Shown: in pieces, positions 9,812 to 21,928 of the stretch
How the letters are laid out: the number at the start of each line of letters is the position of its first letter
Position numbering within the stretch: position 1 is the first letter of the stretch
NCBI GenBank assembly: GCA_023634235.1
Contig: JAMKCF010000003.1
Location: 13,858,742 to 13,922,741 of the forward strand
Direction of reading: 5' to 3'
Source of the DNA: Pisaster brevispinus
Lineage: Eukaryota > Echinodermata > Asteroidea > Forcipulatida > Asteriidae
DNA: 64,000 nucleotides
Notes under the pieces: model-generated
Told to the model about the DNA's origin: nothing
Databases searched by the model: none
Seen by the model: only the letters and a program-made list of their open reading frames with translations
Made by a program: the position numbers and the translations under genes

Positions 9812-11520
9812 GTTGTGCTGACTAATAAACTCGCTGCATCACTTAAACAACAACAGGTCATAGATGTGACGGCACAGGTTTTGCGGACTAGTAAACTCCC
9901 TGCTATGCTTAAACTATTGCAGGTCATAAATGTGACGGCACAGGTTTTGTGGACTAGTAAACTCCCTGCTATGCTTAAACTACTGCAGGTCATAGATGTG
10001 ACGGCACAGGTTGTGCTGATTAGTGAACTCCCTGCTATGCTTAAACTACTGCAGGTCATAGTTGAGACAGCACAGGTTGTGCTGACTAGTAAACTCCCTG
10101 CTATGCTTAAACTACTGCAGGTCATAGATGTGACGGCACAGGTTGTGCTGACTAGTTAGCTCCCTGCTACACTTAAACTACTGCAGGTCATAGATGTGAA
10201 GGCACAGGTTGTGCTGACTAGTAAACTCCCTGCTATGCTTAAACTACTGCAGGTCATAGATGTGACGGCACAGGTTGTGCTGATTAGTAAACTCCCTGCT
10301 ATGCTTAAACTACTGCAGGTCATAGTTGAGACAGCACAGGTTGTGCTGACTAGTAAACTCTCTGCTATGCTTAAACTACTGCAGGTCAGATGTGACGGCA
10401 CAGGTTGTGCTGACTAGTAAACTCCCTGCTACACTTAAACTACTGCAGGTCATACTTGTGAAGGCACAGGTTGTGCTGACTAGTAAACTCCCTGCTATGC
10501 TTAAACTACTGCAGGTCATAGATGTGACGGCACAGGTTGTGCTGATTAGTAAACTCCCTGCTATATGCTTAAACTACTGCAGGTCAAAGTTGAGACAGCA
10601 CAGGTTGTGCTGACTAGTAAACTCCCTGCTATGCTTAAACTACTGCAGGTCATAGATGTGACGGCACAGGTTGTGCTAATTAGTAAACTCCCTGCTACAC
10701 TTAAACTACTGCAGGTCATAGATGTGAAGGCACAGGTTGTGCTGACTAGTAAACTCCCTGCTATGCTTAAACTACTGCAGGTCATAGATGTGACGGCACA
10801 GGTTGTGCTGACTAGTAAACTTCCTGCTATGCTTAAACTACTGCAGGTCATAGTTGGGACAGCACAGGTTGTGCTGACTAGTAAACTCCCTGCTACGCTT
10901 AAACTACTGCAGGTCATAGATGTGACGGCCCAGGTTGTGCTGACTAGTAAACTCCCTGCTACGCTTAAACTACTGCAGGTCATAGATGTGACGGCACAGG
11001 TTGTGCTGACTAGTAAACTCTCTGCTATGCTTAAACTACTGCAGGTCAGATGTGACGGCACAGGTTGTGCTGACTAGTAAACTCTCTGCTACACTTAAAC
11101 TACTGCAGGTTATACTTGTGAAGGCACAGGTTGTGCTGGCTAGTAAACTCCCTGCTATGCTTAAATTACTGCAGGTCATAGATGTGACGGCACAGGTTGT
11201 GCTGACTAGTAAACTTCCTGCTATGCTTAAACTACTGCAGGTCATAGTTGGGACAGCACAGGTTGTGCTGACTAGTAAACTCCCTGCTACGCTTAAACTA
11301 CTGCAGGTCATAGATGTGACGGCCCAGGTTGTGCTGACTAGTAAACTCCCTGCTACGCTTAAACTACTGCAGGTCATAGATGTGACGGCCCAGGTTGTGC
11401 TGACTAGTAAACTCCCTGCTATGCTTAAACTACTGCAGGTTATAGATGTGACGGCACAGGTTGTGCTGATAAGTGAGCTCTCTGCCTCACTTAAACCACT
11501 ACAGGTTCTAAATGAGAAGA
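9812..11520. repeat. 66-bp minisatellite, about 26 copies
   Basis: Tandem copies of a 66-bp unit containing CTTAAACTACTGCAGGTCAT and TTGTGCTGACTAGTAAACTC, each with PstI and SpeI sites. Because 66 is a multiple of 3, frames stay open on both strands (plus KLPAMLKLLQVIDVTAQVVL-type, minus MTCSSLSIAGSLLVSTTCAV-type units). A 2-bp deletion (TA lost, giving CAGATGTG) recurs at 10387 and 11047, with similar neighbouring variants (CATACTTGTGAAGG), showing a second-level period of 660 bp, ten units. A TAG and the 2-bp indels break the frames, so coding is unlikely. Confidence 0.9.
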
Positions 11521-11525
11521 TATGA

Positions 11526-12399
11526 ATTACGCAGATTTAGAGAAAACTTAGTGACATATTCTGGCAAACTTTTACTGAAATGTTGCCTTTCATGTCCTTT
11601 TTTCAGGTGATGTTTTTTTACTCAAAACTTAGAGAAATTTTGAAGATTGTTGGTTTTGTTTTTGAACTGCACATCAACTTTTGACTTAACTTTTAAAGCT
11701 ACCTTCTTTTGCAGTTTTGTTTTGGGTTTATTTTTTCTGTGTGTGTTCAAGCCTGTCTACCTGTTGATACCTGTGATCTTGGTGTCCTTGTTTTACTGAC
11801 GTTTAAAAAACATTGAGGGGTTTCGCTTAAAAAAAGAGCAAATGACAAATGGGAGATCAACTAAGAAAAATTCTTGATTGACCTGGTCGACAAACATGAG
11901 CCTGAGTGTTGTTGTTGGGGGGGTTCAGATAAGAAAACTTTGGCTCACATTTTCCACTTGTGATTTCTTCATGAAAAAAACTAATTTGTGCACATATTTG
12001 ATGCATGAAAATGTCAGCCTTTCACCCTACTATTTTCAATACAATCATACAGAAAAGTGGGCTGAAGTTTGGAGAAACACAGCGACATCAAATATGTACT
12101 CGCAATGAATTTATTTTCCAACGTAGAAAAACCTTTCTTTTTGAAATCTGTTTATAGTTGTTTGTCTTATTTTTTCGAGTATTCGAAATACCGAGTATCG
12201 GTTATTCGGTTCATTTGAGTGAAACACAAATTTTAGTGCGCCCTTTACGCGGTGTGAATTCTGTCATAGTATCTTTTGAATTGGAACATTTTGAGGGGGA
12301 ACTTCACTTAATATTCCCAGGTATTTTCTTTAAGACTAATCCCATTTTTGGAAATCCCATCTGCACCCCTGATCTGCACTAACCCCATCTGCAGTGTTG
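11526..12399. other. AT-rich non-coding DNA, no gene seen
   Basis: Short frames only; nothing recognisable on either strand. Confidence 0.5.
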
Positions 12400-12619
12400 T
12401 AGGGAGTGGCGCGTAGGGATTGTGGGATTTTTCGGTTTGAGCGAGTGAATAGTCCCATTGTGTGGCGATGTGCTTTATAAGACGGCGTGCGCGCTAGGTT
12501 CAAGTATTACGAAGAACAACCACAAGAAGACAGCATGGCGCCATCCCCACATGTTTTGGTGTTGAGAGTTCGTGGGTTCATCTAGCAAAAGAAGCTTCCA
12601 TATTCTTCGTAAGGGCAAT
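12400..12619 (+). promoter_or_regulatory. Candidate promoter and short first exon
   Basis: A moderately CpG-rich stretch (GTGGCGCGTAGGG, GACGGCGTGCGCGC) with a TTTATAAGAC TATA-like site near 12474 is followed by about 130 bp of transcribed-looking sequence ending GGCAAT|GTAAGTATG (donor at 12620). An ATGGCGCC at 12534 lies inside. No following exon was recognised. Confidence 0.3.
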
Positions 12620-12926
12620 GTAAGTATGATATTCATTTTATGAATAAACTTCGTCAAAACGTGCACTGTAGGTGATGTATGTTTGTTGGACTAAAAAGGT
12701 AAAATAAATAGGCACCCTATTTTGTAAAATACTGAAATGGATTTCGTCATTTCCCGCGGCCTCGGTCAGACGAAAGGGAAGAAAAAACTTGATATGAAAC
12801 GTTCCTTGTTCAAGTTAACATCATTATTTAGTCTCATTCAAGTTTTTACGTGATTCAGTGATGACCTGTGATGATATAGAATGAATTATTTTATTGCCCT
12901 CTTATGAAGAATTAGTAATACTAAAT

Positions 12927-12969
12927 GGGTGGGGTGGGGTGGGGTGGGGTGGGGTGGGGTGGGGGGGGA
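12927..12969. repeat. GGGGT microsatellite
   Basis: Eight or so GGGGT units ending in a run of eight G. Potential G-quadruplex on the plus strand. Confidence 0.85.
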
Positions 12970-13944
12970 TCAAGAGAGAGCGAATGTAACTCAAGGGACA
13001 TAAAGTGTAGAAAGTAAAGACCAAGGTGTCAAGAAACTGCTTAATTTTACTGCAGGAATAGTTTTTGTTAAGTCCTCGTCCGACACTATAATTTTTTAAT
13101 TTTTTTATTTTGCTACATACATTGAAGTGGAAGGGAATTTGGACATGGTTTCAGTGTCTGAAATGACGATGCCCCCCCCCCCATCTCCTGCCCTTCCTGC
13201 CTCTTCAGATATAACAGTGTCATCTTAAAAATGTAAAATTTGTTTAAAGTAATGTTGCCATAAGCACATTGCAAGCGCATTTTACACAAACTTGTGTAAA
13301 CTCTTTGATATTTACAAGCATTTTGTTCGCTTGTTCATAAAAAAATCTAGGCTAGTGTGTGTTTGTGAACAAACACTGTAGCTCGTTATTTGTTTTTATT
13401 ATTTATTATTATTACTATTTGTCTCAATGAGCACCAGGTCAATACCAATATTTTGTGCGTAATTTTCTTACAAATATCAAATAAAGCGTACTTTTTTTTA
13501 AACTCCAAGTACTACAAAAAACTTGAAAAAAGTGAAAATATTTACAGCCGCACTGAAACACTGGCTGAGGCATGCAGACCAATTGTACTGGCCCTGATGT
13601 GGAATGTTTTTATAAATGTGACAATCCATAGTTGGAAATAATGATAGCCCTACCTGCATGGTAATCGAGACCTAATTTGTTATGATTTTGTGTCTTTAGT
13701 TTTCAATTAATGCCCAGTGTATGATGTAAAATAACTAAAAATTTACAATTTTGAATTTTTGCAAATTTATTTATCTTTTCACTCTGCTCGAGTGGCAGGA
13801 TTCATTAACTCAATTGGTTGTCATTTTAACTAGCTGAACTATCACATAGCTAAGGTGCTTTTCTAAAGCATTAAAATCTCATTTTAGCCCTAAAGTGTGC
13901 GCAAAATGTATTTGCAAAATATTCCATCGCAGAGAGATTTTGAT

Positions 13945-13972
13945 TAGGTGTTCATGCAACTGCACGAACACC
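13945..13972 (+). mobile_element. Helentron-like 5' end hairpin
   Basis: AGGTGTTCATGC / GCACGAACACCT arms around a short loop, preceded by T and followed by CTTGTTTATTTG, match the 5' ends of the 18-24 kb cluster (subfamily with GTGCAAC loop). No matching 3' end downstream, so it is an orphan terminus. Confidence 0.5.
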
Positions 13973-14433
13973 TCTTGTTTATTTGTTTCTTTTATTCCTA
14001 AACAAGTGTCAGTGTTACAAGTTATGGGGGGTTTTGTTCTTAACTCACTGCTAAAAATGCAGAAGCTTTTTGAATGAATTTCTGAAGTGGAATGTTTTTA
14101 TAAATGTGACAATCCATAGTTGGAAATAATGATAGCCCTACCTGCATGGGTAATCGAGACCTAATTTGTTATGATTTTGTTTCTTTAGTTTTCCATTAAT
14201 GTCCGGTGTATGATGTAAAATAACTAAAAATATAACATTTTCAATTTTTGCAAATTTATTTATCTTTTTGCTCAGCTCCAATGAAGGATCCATTGACCAA
14301 TTGTTTGTCATTTTAGTATAGCTGAACAATCGCATAGCTAATGTGCTTTTCTAAAGCGTTAAAATTTTATTTTATGCCTAAAGTGTGCGTAAAATGTATT
14401 TGCAAAATAGTCCATCGCAGAGAGATTTTGAAT

Positions 14434-14461
14434 AGGTGTTCGTGCAACTGCACGAACACCT
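14434..14461 (+). mobile_element. Helentron-like 5' end hairpin, duplicate
   Basis: Perfect 12-bp arms AGGTGTTCGTGC / GCACGAACACCT. It is the tandem-duplicated partner of 13945-13972, and better preserved. Confidence 0.5.
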
Positions 14462-14561
14462 CTTGTTTATTTGTTTCAATCTTAAACAAGTGCCAGTGTT
14501 TAAAATGCAAAAGCTTTTTTAATGAATTTCTAAAACAAATTCTATTTTAATACTGTAATTT

Positions 14562-15063
14562 ATTGTTTTTTTTTGTTTTTTTGACTTAGTTGTTCAGGAC
14601 AAATGTCAATATTGAAAAAAAAAAGCCTTTACTCTTACGCTTTTGGTTTCAAGAAAGTAGGTCTATGTTGAAGAACTCTGCTCCTGGAATTTGTTACAAT
14701 GTATGCTTTTATGCCTGTATGGTTTAAAGTTCAATATCAAACACTGTCTTAGGCTTACATGGAGGAATATTTTTATTTGTGTTGTGAAATCTTTGTTGCT
14801 TTTCAAAGCCTATTTAAAGTTGCGAACTCTGCTTTGCCCATGACACTTGTATTTGTTAGATTCACACTAGTAGGCTACATGTAGTGCTAGGTCATCAGTT
14901 TGTTTTGTACTATGACGCCTACATGATTTTGTTTGTGTGTGCATTCTTGGCTGCATGTCTCACTCATTTCACAAAGGGAAGGTTGAGTCGTTAATGAAGT
15001 TGATAAGGGGTGGGTTGGGGTAGATTGCCAGGGTCTTGAGACAAGTACATGTACATAGTTTTA
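14562..15063. other. AT-rich non-coding DNA, no gene seen
   Basis: No open frame or repeat structure that I can name. Confidence 0.45.
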
Positions 15064-16490
15064 CTGCAAGAATAGTTTTTGTCAAGGCCTTGGCTGACAC
15101 TGTAATTTCAATTGTTACTTTTACTGCGTACTTGTTGAAGTGGAAGGGAATTTGGACATAATTTAGTGTTTGAAATTGTTCCGCCCCAACTTGATGATCG
15201 TCCCAACTATAGTTGGGACTGGTCCCAACTTGAGTGTTAAAGTTGGGGCGTCCCAACTATAGTTGGGATCGCAGTGCACACAAAGCACCTCACGAATAAA
15301 CTAAAATCATTAGTAGTAACATGGAGCTATCCATGGTAGTAAGTATCATAGTATGAAGTTTTTAAGACCCCTTTCCCTTGAGAATATTTGAGATTAAATA
15401 GAATTTTGTTTTTCTGAGAGAAGGGAAACTGAAATGCGTAGGCCTACCATGGAGCATGCATGGAGGAAGGAAAAGACCTCCATATAGGCCTACTGAGACC
15501 ATAGAGAAAGGATCGAGACCGAGAAAGCGTCACCCGCGGCGGCACTGAGCATGAGGCCGCTGTCAGAACCCTCCAAAAACACTATTTGTGAGCGATAAAC
15601 TATCATTCTAAACCAGTTTTGACATGATTTTGTACAGAGCCGAGACCCGGGTTTGAAATAAGGAATCTTGTTAATTAACGCCGATCGCATCAGGACTGAT
15701 GATCGATCACGGTGTCCTGTTGAAGTCTATGGGCGTCCCAACTATAGTTGGGACGTCCCAACTTTAACACTCAAGTTGGGACCAGTCCCAACTATAGTTG
15801 GGACAATAGTCAAGTTGGGACGGAACAAAATGACAATCCCCCCCCCCCCACGGCCTCTTTAAATATAATGGTGATGTAACCTTATTTTTTAAGTGCCTTC
15901 AGGTAATATTTAAAGTAATATTGCTTTAAAACAATTTGGAAGCGCTTTTGACGAAACTTGTGTTAACTCTTTGATGTCAAGTATTTTATTTACCTGTTCA
16001 TAGAGCCAAGCTAGTGTTTGTTTGATAATAAACACTGTAGCTCTTGTTATTTTTTTATTTATTTGTTTCATTGATAACTAGGTCAGTATGGAAGCTTTTC
16101 ATTAATGTTATCGAAATCGCAAGTAGAGAAAATATTTAGAGCCACACTTGAACAAGAACTTTCATTTCAAACACTGGCTGAGGCATGCAGACCATATATT
16201 AATGAAACAAAAAGTACATTTATTTGGACTTGACATGTTTACTGAGTGAAGTGTTTTTATAAATGTGACAATCCATAGTTGTAAATAATTATTGGTCTAC
16301 CTGCATGGGCAATCCAACCTAATTTGGTATGATTTTGATCTTCAGTTTTCAATTATTGCCCTGGGTTAGGTAGTGAAATAACTCAAACTGCAAAATTGCT
16401 ATATTTTGGCAAATTTATTTATTATCCTGGCACTTTGCTCCAGTGTACAATTTAATAACATTTTTGTTGGTGCTAGTACATGAAATATTT
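15064..16490. repeat. Segmental duplication copy 2
   Basis: Diverged partner of 13052-14000, in the same order: the AATAGTTTTTGTCAAGGCC block, a C-run, AAACACTGTAGCTC, then TTTATAAATGTGACAATCCA. It is interrupted by the TIR element at 15177-15827. Confidence 0.6.
15177..15827. mobile_element. TIR element with about 92-bp palindrome-rich ends
   Basis: Long inverted repeats (15177-15268 and about 15734-15827) start TGTTCCGCCCCAACTTGA / complement TGTTCCGTCCCAACTTGA and contain four copies of the perfect palindrome TCCCAACTATAGTTGGGA. Flanking AAAT (15173-15176, 15828-15831) is probably a 4-bp target duplication. The paralogous site near 13165 reads GAAATGACGATG without the element. No transposase; superfamily unassigned. 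Confidence 0.75.
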
Positions 16491-16505
16491 AGGGGGAGAA
16501 TTTTT

Positions 16506-17525
16506 AGCTGTTTCGTAGCGCAGCGCTGCGAAACAGCTCTTGTTTTCGTTAAAGTTTTTTATTTTTTTTATTTTTTTATTTGTCTGTTTCAGTAAAAAAG
16601 GCTATTGACATAACGCACGTTCGGTCAAAGCGGCTATTTGCATAGTTCCTACAGAGCAATTGCAATGAAACTTTCAGTGATGAAAGGCATTGGTGCAATA
16701 ATGATCTCAAAACAATGAGGTCATGATGACGTCATCACCTGTCACGTGACGTCATCTTAAAGGTTTCTATTTTAAATATTTGAAAATCAGTAACAAATCA
16801 GCCACAAGAGACCGTAGGTTTCTGTTTGCGGGATTGTATAGGGATAAATTAGGTCTTATTTTATTCAGTGTGCGTGACCTCACATGACCTCTATTTCCGG
16901 TCGAAACCGGAAGTGCCTCGTTATTCAAAAGTGGAAATAGTTATGAAGTTGCTTTCAACTATGTTATTGTCTGGCAAGGGTGGGTAATTAAAAAAAATAC
17001 CGATGACGTCACAACACACAAGAGCGCCCTCTAGCGGCAGGTTGAAAACTGATTAAAATGGACTTTTTGAAGATGTGTGTGGTGAAGTTTTGTGTATTCA
17101 CTTCAAAATTTACACACATGTTGATCGTCGAGCAGCCATCATATGTGTGAAATTTCAGATCGATGACGTCATCGGGGGTCACGTGACGCGGCATTAAGGG
17201 TGCCTTTTTAAAAGTTGTATATCTCCCTAAGTGTTAGTACGATCATGTTGAAACTTGGTAGATTGTTGGATATTGGCAAGTTCTTGTAAATTCTAAAATG
17301 ACGTCATGATGACGTTTTCACATGATTTTTTATGATTTTTTCTATTTTTTGCACCTTTTAGTCATAAATTGCTTACAAAACGTGGTATAATCCAAATTCT
17401 TTTTTAAACAGGCTTGAACGTCATAACTACTTTGAATACAAAAAAAACTTTCAAATTCAGTTGAGTAATTTGAAAAAGTTATGACGAAACAGCTCGGCAT
17501 TTGTGCACAAATGCAACATGTCTAG
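16506..17525 (+). mobile_element. Helitron/Helentron-like non-autonomous element, subfamily III, complete
   Basis: Starts after T with a hairpin whose outer 10-bp arms are AGCTGTTTCG and CGAAACAGCT (16506-16538), followed by CTTGTTTTCG and a T-rich tract. It ends with an inverted copy of the arm, CGAAACAGCT (17485-17494), a perfect hairpin GCATTTGTGCACAAATGC (17497-17514) and CTAG (17522-17525), then TT. The 3' hairpin plus CTAG is the Helitron signature; the asymmetric terminal inverted repeat and T/T flanks fit Helentron derivatives. The 1,020-bp body encodes nothing and carries GATGACGTCATC and TTTCCGGTCGAAACCGGAAG palindromes like the other members of the cluster. Confidence 0.7.
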
Positions 17526-18321
17526 TTGTATTTATTTTCATTTTTTTATTTCATTTTTCTCAGTCAGACATCCTCTATCCACATGAAAGTTATATGAGTT
17601 TGGGTTCAGACTGGGTCACTTGTAGTGCAAGATCATTATTTTGTCAATGAATAAGATATGATTTCTTTAAAATCGGCCAACATGTCACACTTTCAATTAG
17701 ATCAACCGTAGAATTAGTAACTTGGGGTAAGTTTTATCTAAGTTGCAACTTGTAGCCTGCCTGGAACTTAATGCATGCTTCCAGTCGATATTCTCATTTT
17801 TGTTGGTACTAAATAATGCAATGTTTGATTAGGGCCTATATGATATTTGTGTTAGTTTTGTATATTTCATTTGAAAATCAGAAACCTAGGCCTACTATCC
17901 ACATGGCAGTTTCATGGCTTGAAGACCACAGGCCTGGGGTCAGTGATTTTAGCGTTGGGCCAGTTAACTCACAAACGGACAAGCCCGGTGGTCTTGTGTT
18001 TTTCAATTCAATAATAATAGGCTACCTCATTGTGGTATTTTGTTTTCTAAAAATGTTGACTAGGAATCTTGTAAATATCTTTCAATTCTCTTCAGTATCG
18101 AAGTGCTACACACATAAGACAGATGAGATAGATTTTCTCTTTGTGCTCGTTCAACTCATTTCATTCTGGTCTTGTAAAATAAATGCTGGTCCAGTAAAAA
18201 TGTTGAGCTACAAGCCCTATAGTCTTGTGGGTGTTTCCTCCAAATTCGAGCCCTGCAGTTGGATTGATCAGTTTCATGTCCCATTTTCCATTAAATCAAC
18301 CAAATCAATAACCAAATTATT
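17526..18321. repeat. Diverged repeat block with hAT-like end, copy 1
   Basis: Parallels 32510-33330: the CAGTGATTTTAGCGTTGGGCC and GACAAGCCCGGTGGTC segments recur there. The right edge TTCGAGCCCTG (about 18244-18254) resembles hAT termini of the CAGGGCTCGAAATT type. The host sequence resumes and is interrupted at 18322 by the Helentron-like cluster. Confidence 0.45.
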
Positions 18322-18374
18322 AGGTGTTCGGCTAACAGCCGAACAACTAATGTTATTGTTCTGGGGTTTTTTTT
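18322..18374 (+). mobile_element. Helentron-like 5' end only
   Basis: A 53-bp 5' terminus (AGGTGTTCGGC arm, AACTAATGTTATTGTTCTGG, T run) with no body. The next element starts in its T run at 18375. Confidence 0.65.
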
Positions 18375-19922
18375 AGGTGTTCGGCAAACAGCCGAACACC
18401 TATTGTTATTGTTCTGGTTTTTTTTTTTTTTTTTTTTTTCCTCGTCTTCTTCTTCTCAATGAAACTTCTCGCGCAATTTTGAACAAAAGTAAAGCTTGTA
18501 TAAACTTGAAGCTTGTCATGAAGATCAAGCTTGGTGGGTAGACAAAGCCGCAACCTTTTGGGAATGGTGACGTCATCGATGACGTAATTACGTTAAATAA
18601 ACGTTAAATAATACAAAAAATCATACCTTGAGAACCGAAAATGCTACGTACAAGATACTTGCATAACATAACAGCTTTTGTAATGATTTACAAATGTCGT
18701 GCAAAACGTGACCTTATTTGACCTTTACTTCCGGTTGAAACCGGAAGTTGAAAATTTCAAAAATTTATATCTCAAGAACTTCTGTTTTTTTCTCAAATAT
18801 TTAAATGCTAGTTTGAAGCTTGTTTACCCTGCTCCATTTTTTGCACAGATATGGCACCAGTTTGACCTTGTCCTCTGGTCATAAAAGTGCGCGTTTAAAA
18901 AAAAAAGAAAAAAAAAAAAGTGTGTTGACCTCCATTCATAGCGCGTAAAGAAAAGTCCATGTGGCTGTACATAACGTGCATAATACGATGTAGAGGGTGT
19001 GTACACGTGGCTCTGATGCTCTGCGCAGGCGGAGCATCGGGCTGTATGCACCATTCCGTTTTCAACGCTATCAATGTTCGAATGGTACCAATGTTGTGTG
19101 CGACGGCGTCCTTTTGTGACTAATACTTGCTTGCGCTTTTACAAAGGTTTATGAAATGGAGAATGGATGTTAGTACGTTCCGTGCAAACCTGCAACGTCA
19201 CTGATTATTATTATTTATTAGGTCCGTTTGTGTAACGTTACTTTTGACACTCAATCCCGCTAGGATCAAACTCTCACTAAAATCATTTGGCTTAAATCGT
19301 GTGAACGGCCATCAACAAAGAGGTTGTTCACAATGTTCTTCCTTTTAAAGCTTTTGTTTACTTACATGGAACTGTGGACACATCGAGGGATCCACTAATA
19401 TTACACTTATTTAACACTAAGCTAGGAAATATTCAATGAGTACATTTAGAATATGGAGGTTCCCCACTATTTCGTTTTATCAGCACGCCGCCGTAAAAAC
19501 ACTTGAGCTAACCATAGAGCTATGAACTATAATGAGTTTATTCCAGTAGCTGAGTTCCACATGAAATGACTAAGGTGAACAAATCACATACAACAGAAAG
19601 GCTTCACATAGTAAACTTGGGAATAACAATGATCAAAATACGTAAATTGGTATTTTAATGACATCACATAATTTTAAAGCCATTCGACGAAAGCCATTCG
19701 TCTTTGACAACATTTGACCAAATCGGAAGTTGAAGTTTCAAATTTGAAAAAGTTGTAAACGAGGATTAACAAAAGCTACAATATTTGCATCTACTTTCAA
19801 AGCGCGAGGAAAGCAAAAACTTGTACACAGAGTTTACCTTCTTTTGAATTACGTCATCAATTTACGTGGAGGTCCATGGTTCAACCGAACACCGTGAGTT
19901 TGTTCACAAACTCTATTTCTAG
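18375..19922 (+). mobile_element. Helentron-like element A, subfamily I, complete
   Basis: The 5' hairpin has perfect 11-bp arms AGGTGTTCGGC / GCCGAACACCT around AAACA, then TATTGTTATTGTTCTGG and a long T run. The 3' end has the inverted arm CCGAACACC (19885-19893), hairpin GAGTTTGTTCACAAACTC (19896-19913), TATTT and CTAG (19919-19922). No Rep/helicase frame; 1,548 bp. The body includes CTTCCGGTTGAAACCGGAAG near 18731 and a non-repetitive middle with an A run near 18900. Confidence 0.7.
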
Positions 19923-19924
19923 TT

Positions 19925-21926
19925 AGGTGTTCGGCTAACAGCCGAACAACTATTGTTATTGTTCTGTTTTTTTTTTTTCCTCGTGTTCTTCTTTCCCTCC
20001 GAACCTTCTCCAGCAATTTTAAACAAAAGTAAAGCTCGTACAAACTTAAAACTTACTGTGTACATAGGCAATAGTGAGTAGATGAAACCGCCACTTTTTT
20101 GGAATGATGACGACATTGATGACGTCATGACAACGTTTTTAATGTTGAAAACAGACCATTTGCTTTGTGCTGTATCTTCGTGAATTTGAAAGCTATGAAA
20201 CTCAAAATTTGGCATATGATAGATCAAGATTGGGGCAACATTTGAAAAGTTTACGCCAAAATCGTATGACCTTCACTTCCGGTCTTAACGGAAGGTCAAA
20301 GTCTGCCTTTGTGTTTTTTCGTAAAAAATTCAAATTTTTGTCATAACTCAAAATTGAAATTGATTTGAACATTGAAACTCATAAGGCAATTGGACATTAT
20401 CATCAAGAGGCCACAAACATGATGATGTCATGATGACGTCATCAGGTATTGAATTACATTAAATCAAAGTTTAATATTTGTAAAAAATCATAACTCATGA
20501 ACCACATGTTGGATTTTTACAATCTATACATCATCGGATTGGTCGTTAAAAGGTCAACAAATGCTACACACAACATGACCCCATTTGACCTTGACTTCCG
20601 GTTGAAATCGGAAGTTAAAGGTACAAATTATGTTATTTGGGGCTCTGGAGCCTAAGTGAAGCAAAATATGAAAAAACTTTCAATAAATAATAATTTGTTT
20701 AGCTCACGAGCATTCTAGAAATATAATACGTGACGTCATAGCTACGTCACAACGAAAATCGTAGACGAGGTCGAAAAAAAAAATATTTTGCTATCTCCAA
20801 AACTAAAGCTTGTACCGACTTGAAACTTACCAATTACCTAGAACACAGTGTGTACATGACAAAAAACAATTTTTGGAATGATGACGTCATCGATGACGTC
20901 ATTACGTTAAATTGAATTTTTATGTTAAAATAATCATATCTCAAAAACCATATATGCTACATACATGATAATTGTGCCATATAAAAGCTCTTGAGGTATT
21001 AAACACTTCTTACACACAGTGTGACCCCATTTGACCTTTACTTCCGGTCGAAACCGGAAGTTGAAATTTTGTAAATAAAAAATCGTATCTCATTTACTAA
21101 AATGTTTTTGTTAATATAATTACGTGATTTTAAAACCCTTAGACGATTCTACAAATGTTTACAATGTGTGACCCCATTTGACCTTCACTTCCGGTCCAAA
21201 CCGGAAGTATAAGTTTGCACATACAAAAATGTGTATCTTATTAATGAAACGTGGTACATTAATAATCATTAGGCCATGAGAATGAAAGTTATAGATTTGC
21301 GTCCGGGCATTTTTGAAATGACATGAGGCTTTTTTTCATTTTTCATTACTCATTATTTTCTCGTAGTAAGCTTCTTCAACGATGTAATTGCAATAATAAT
21401 AACAAGTGTGTATGTAGTTATTAATGCTAGTGATCTTGCTATATTGGGTACACAAACTCCTGAGATTTGCCTACATCTGTCTCACATACCATGCGTACTA
21501 AAAAAAAACGTCCGTTCAAAATTCTCAAAATACCAAATGCGCCCGTTCAAAAAATGTAGCGACAGGACAAAATCGTCGAGAGCCCGGGCAACAGAATCCC
21601 GACGTACATGTACACATGCACAATCCACCGTTAATAGTGTGCAGCGACGGGTACCCAGAGGTCGGCTATTTCGTAACGGCAGTTCGCGTGCATTTTTCTC
21701 TGTGTCGCAGGGCATCCTGACTACATTTTTAGTCGATGAACGGAACCTTGTCTCAAAGACTCAATAATTAAATCGACCCCGCGCTATCATGAGAGATGTT
21801 ATTATTGTACATTGTCCACCCTGTATAAAAAACAACACATTGTATAAAAATTCATCTTTTTATGTTCAATGTTTTTGAACTACGTCATCATGTAACGTTC
21901 CACCGAACACCGTATTTTTGTAATAA
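19925..21926 (+). mobile_element. Helentron-like element B, subfamily I, 3' end cut in the hairpin loop
   Basis: Begins two bases (TT) after element A ends, head to tail. Same 5' hairpin, T run, then CCTCGTGTTCTTCTTTCCC. The body is nearly identical to B' (24474-26300). The 3' end has CCGAACACC (21903-21911), ATTTTTGT and the AATAA loop, then stops. The second arm and CTAG are replaced by TTAGGTGTTCGG, the next 5' end. 21490-21770 is a non-repetitive, higher-GC insert shared with B', possibly captured host DNA. Confidence 0.65.
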
Positions 21927-21928
21927 TT

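Larger units (their letters stand above)
13052..14560. repeat. Segmental duplication copy 1, itself containing a 489-bp tandem duplication
   Basis: From GAATAGTTTTTGTTAAG (13057) onward the region parallels 15064-16350 at a spacing near 2.0 kb, growing after an insertion. Inside it, the 13600-13975 block (TTATAAATGTGACAATCCAT ... hairpin) recurs 489 bp later at 14090-14465. Diverged, non-coding. Confidence 0.65.

Noticed and set aside
9794..11525. Repeat protein of 22-residue units
   Set aside because: Both strands are equally open, the frame breaks at 2-bp indels and a TAG, and there are no flanking exons or start context.
17526..18321. 186-codon plus-strand frame at 17816-18376
   Set aside because: It reads through a diverged repeat and into a Helentron-like hairpin; the paralogous block at 32.5-33.3 kb does not keep the frame.
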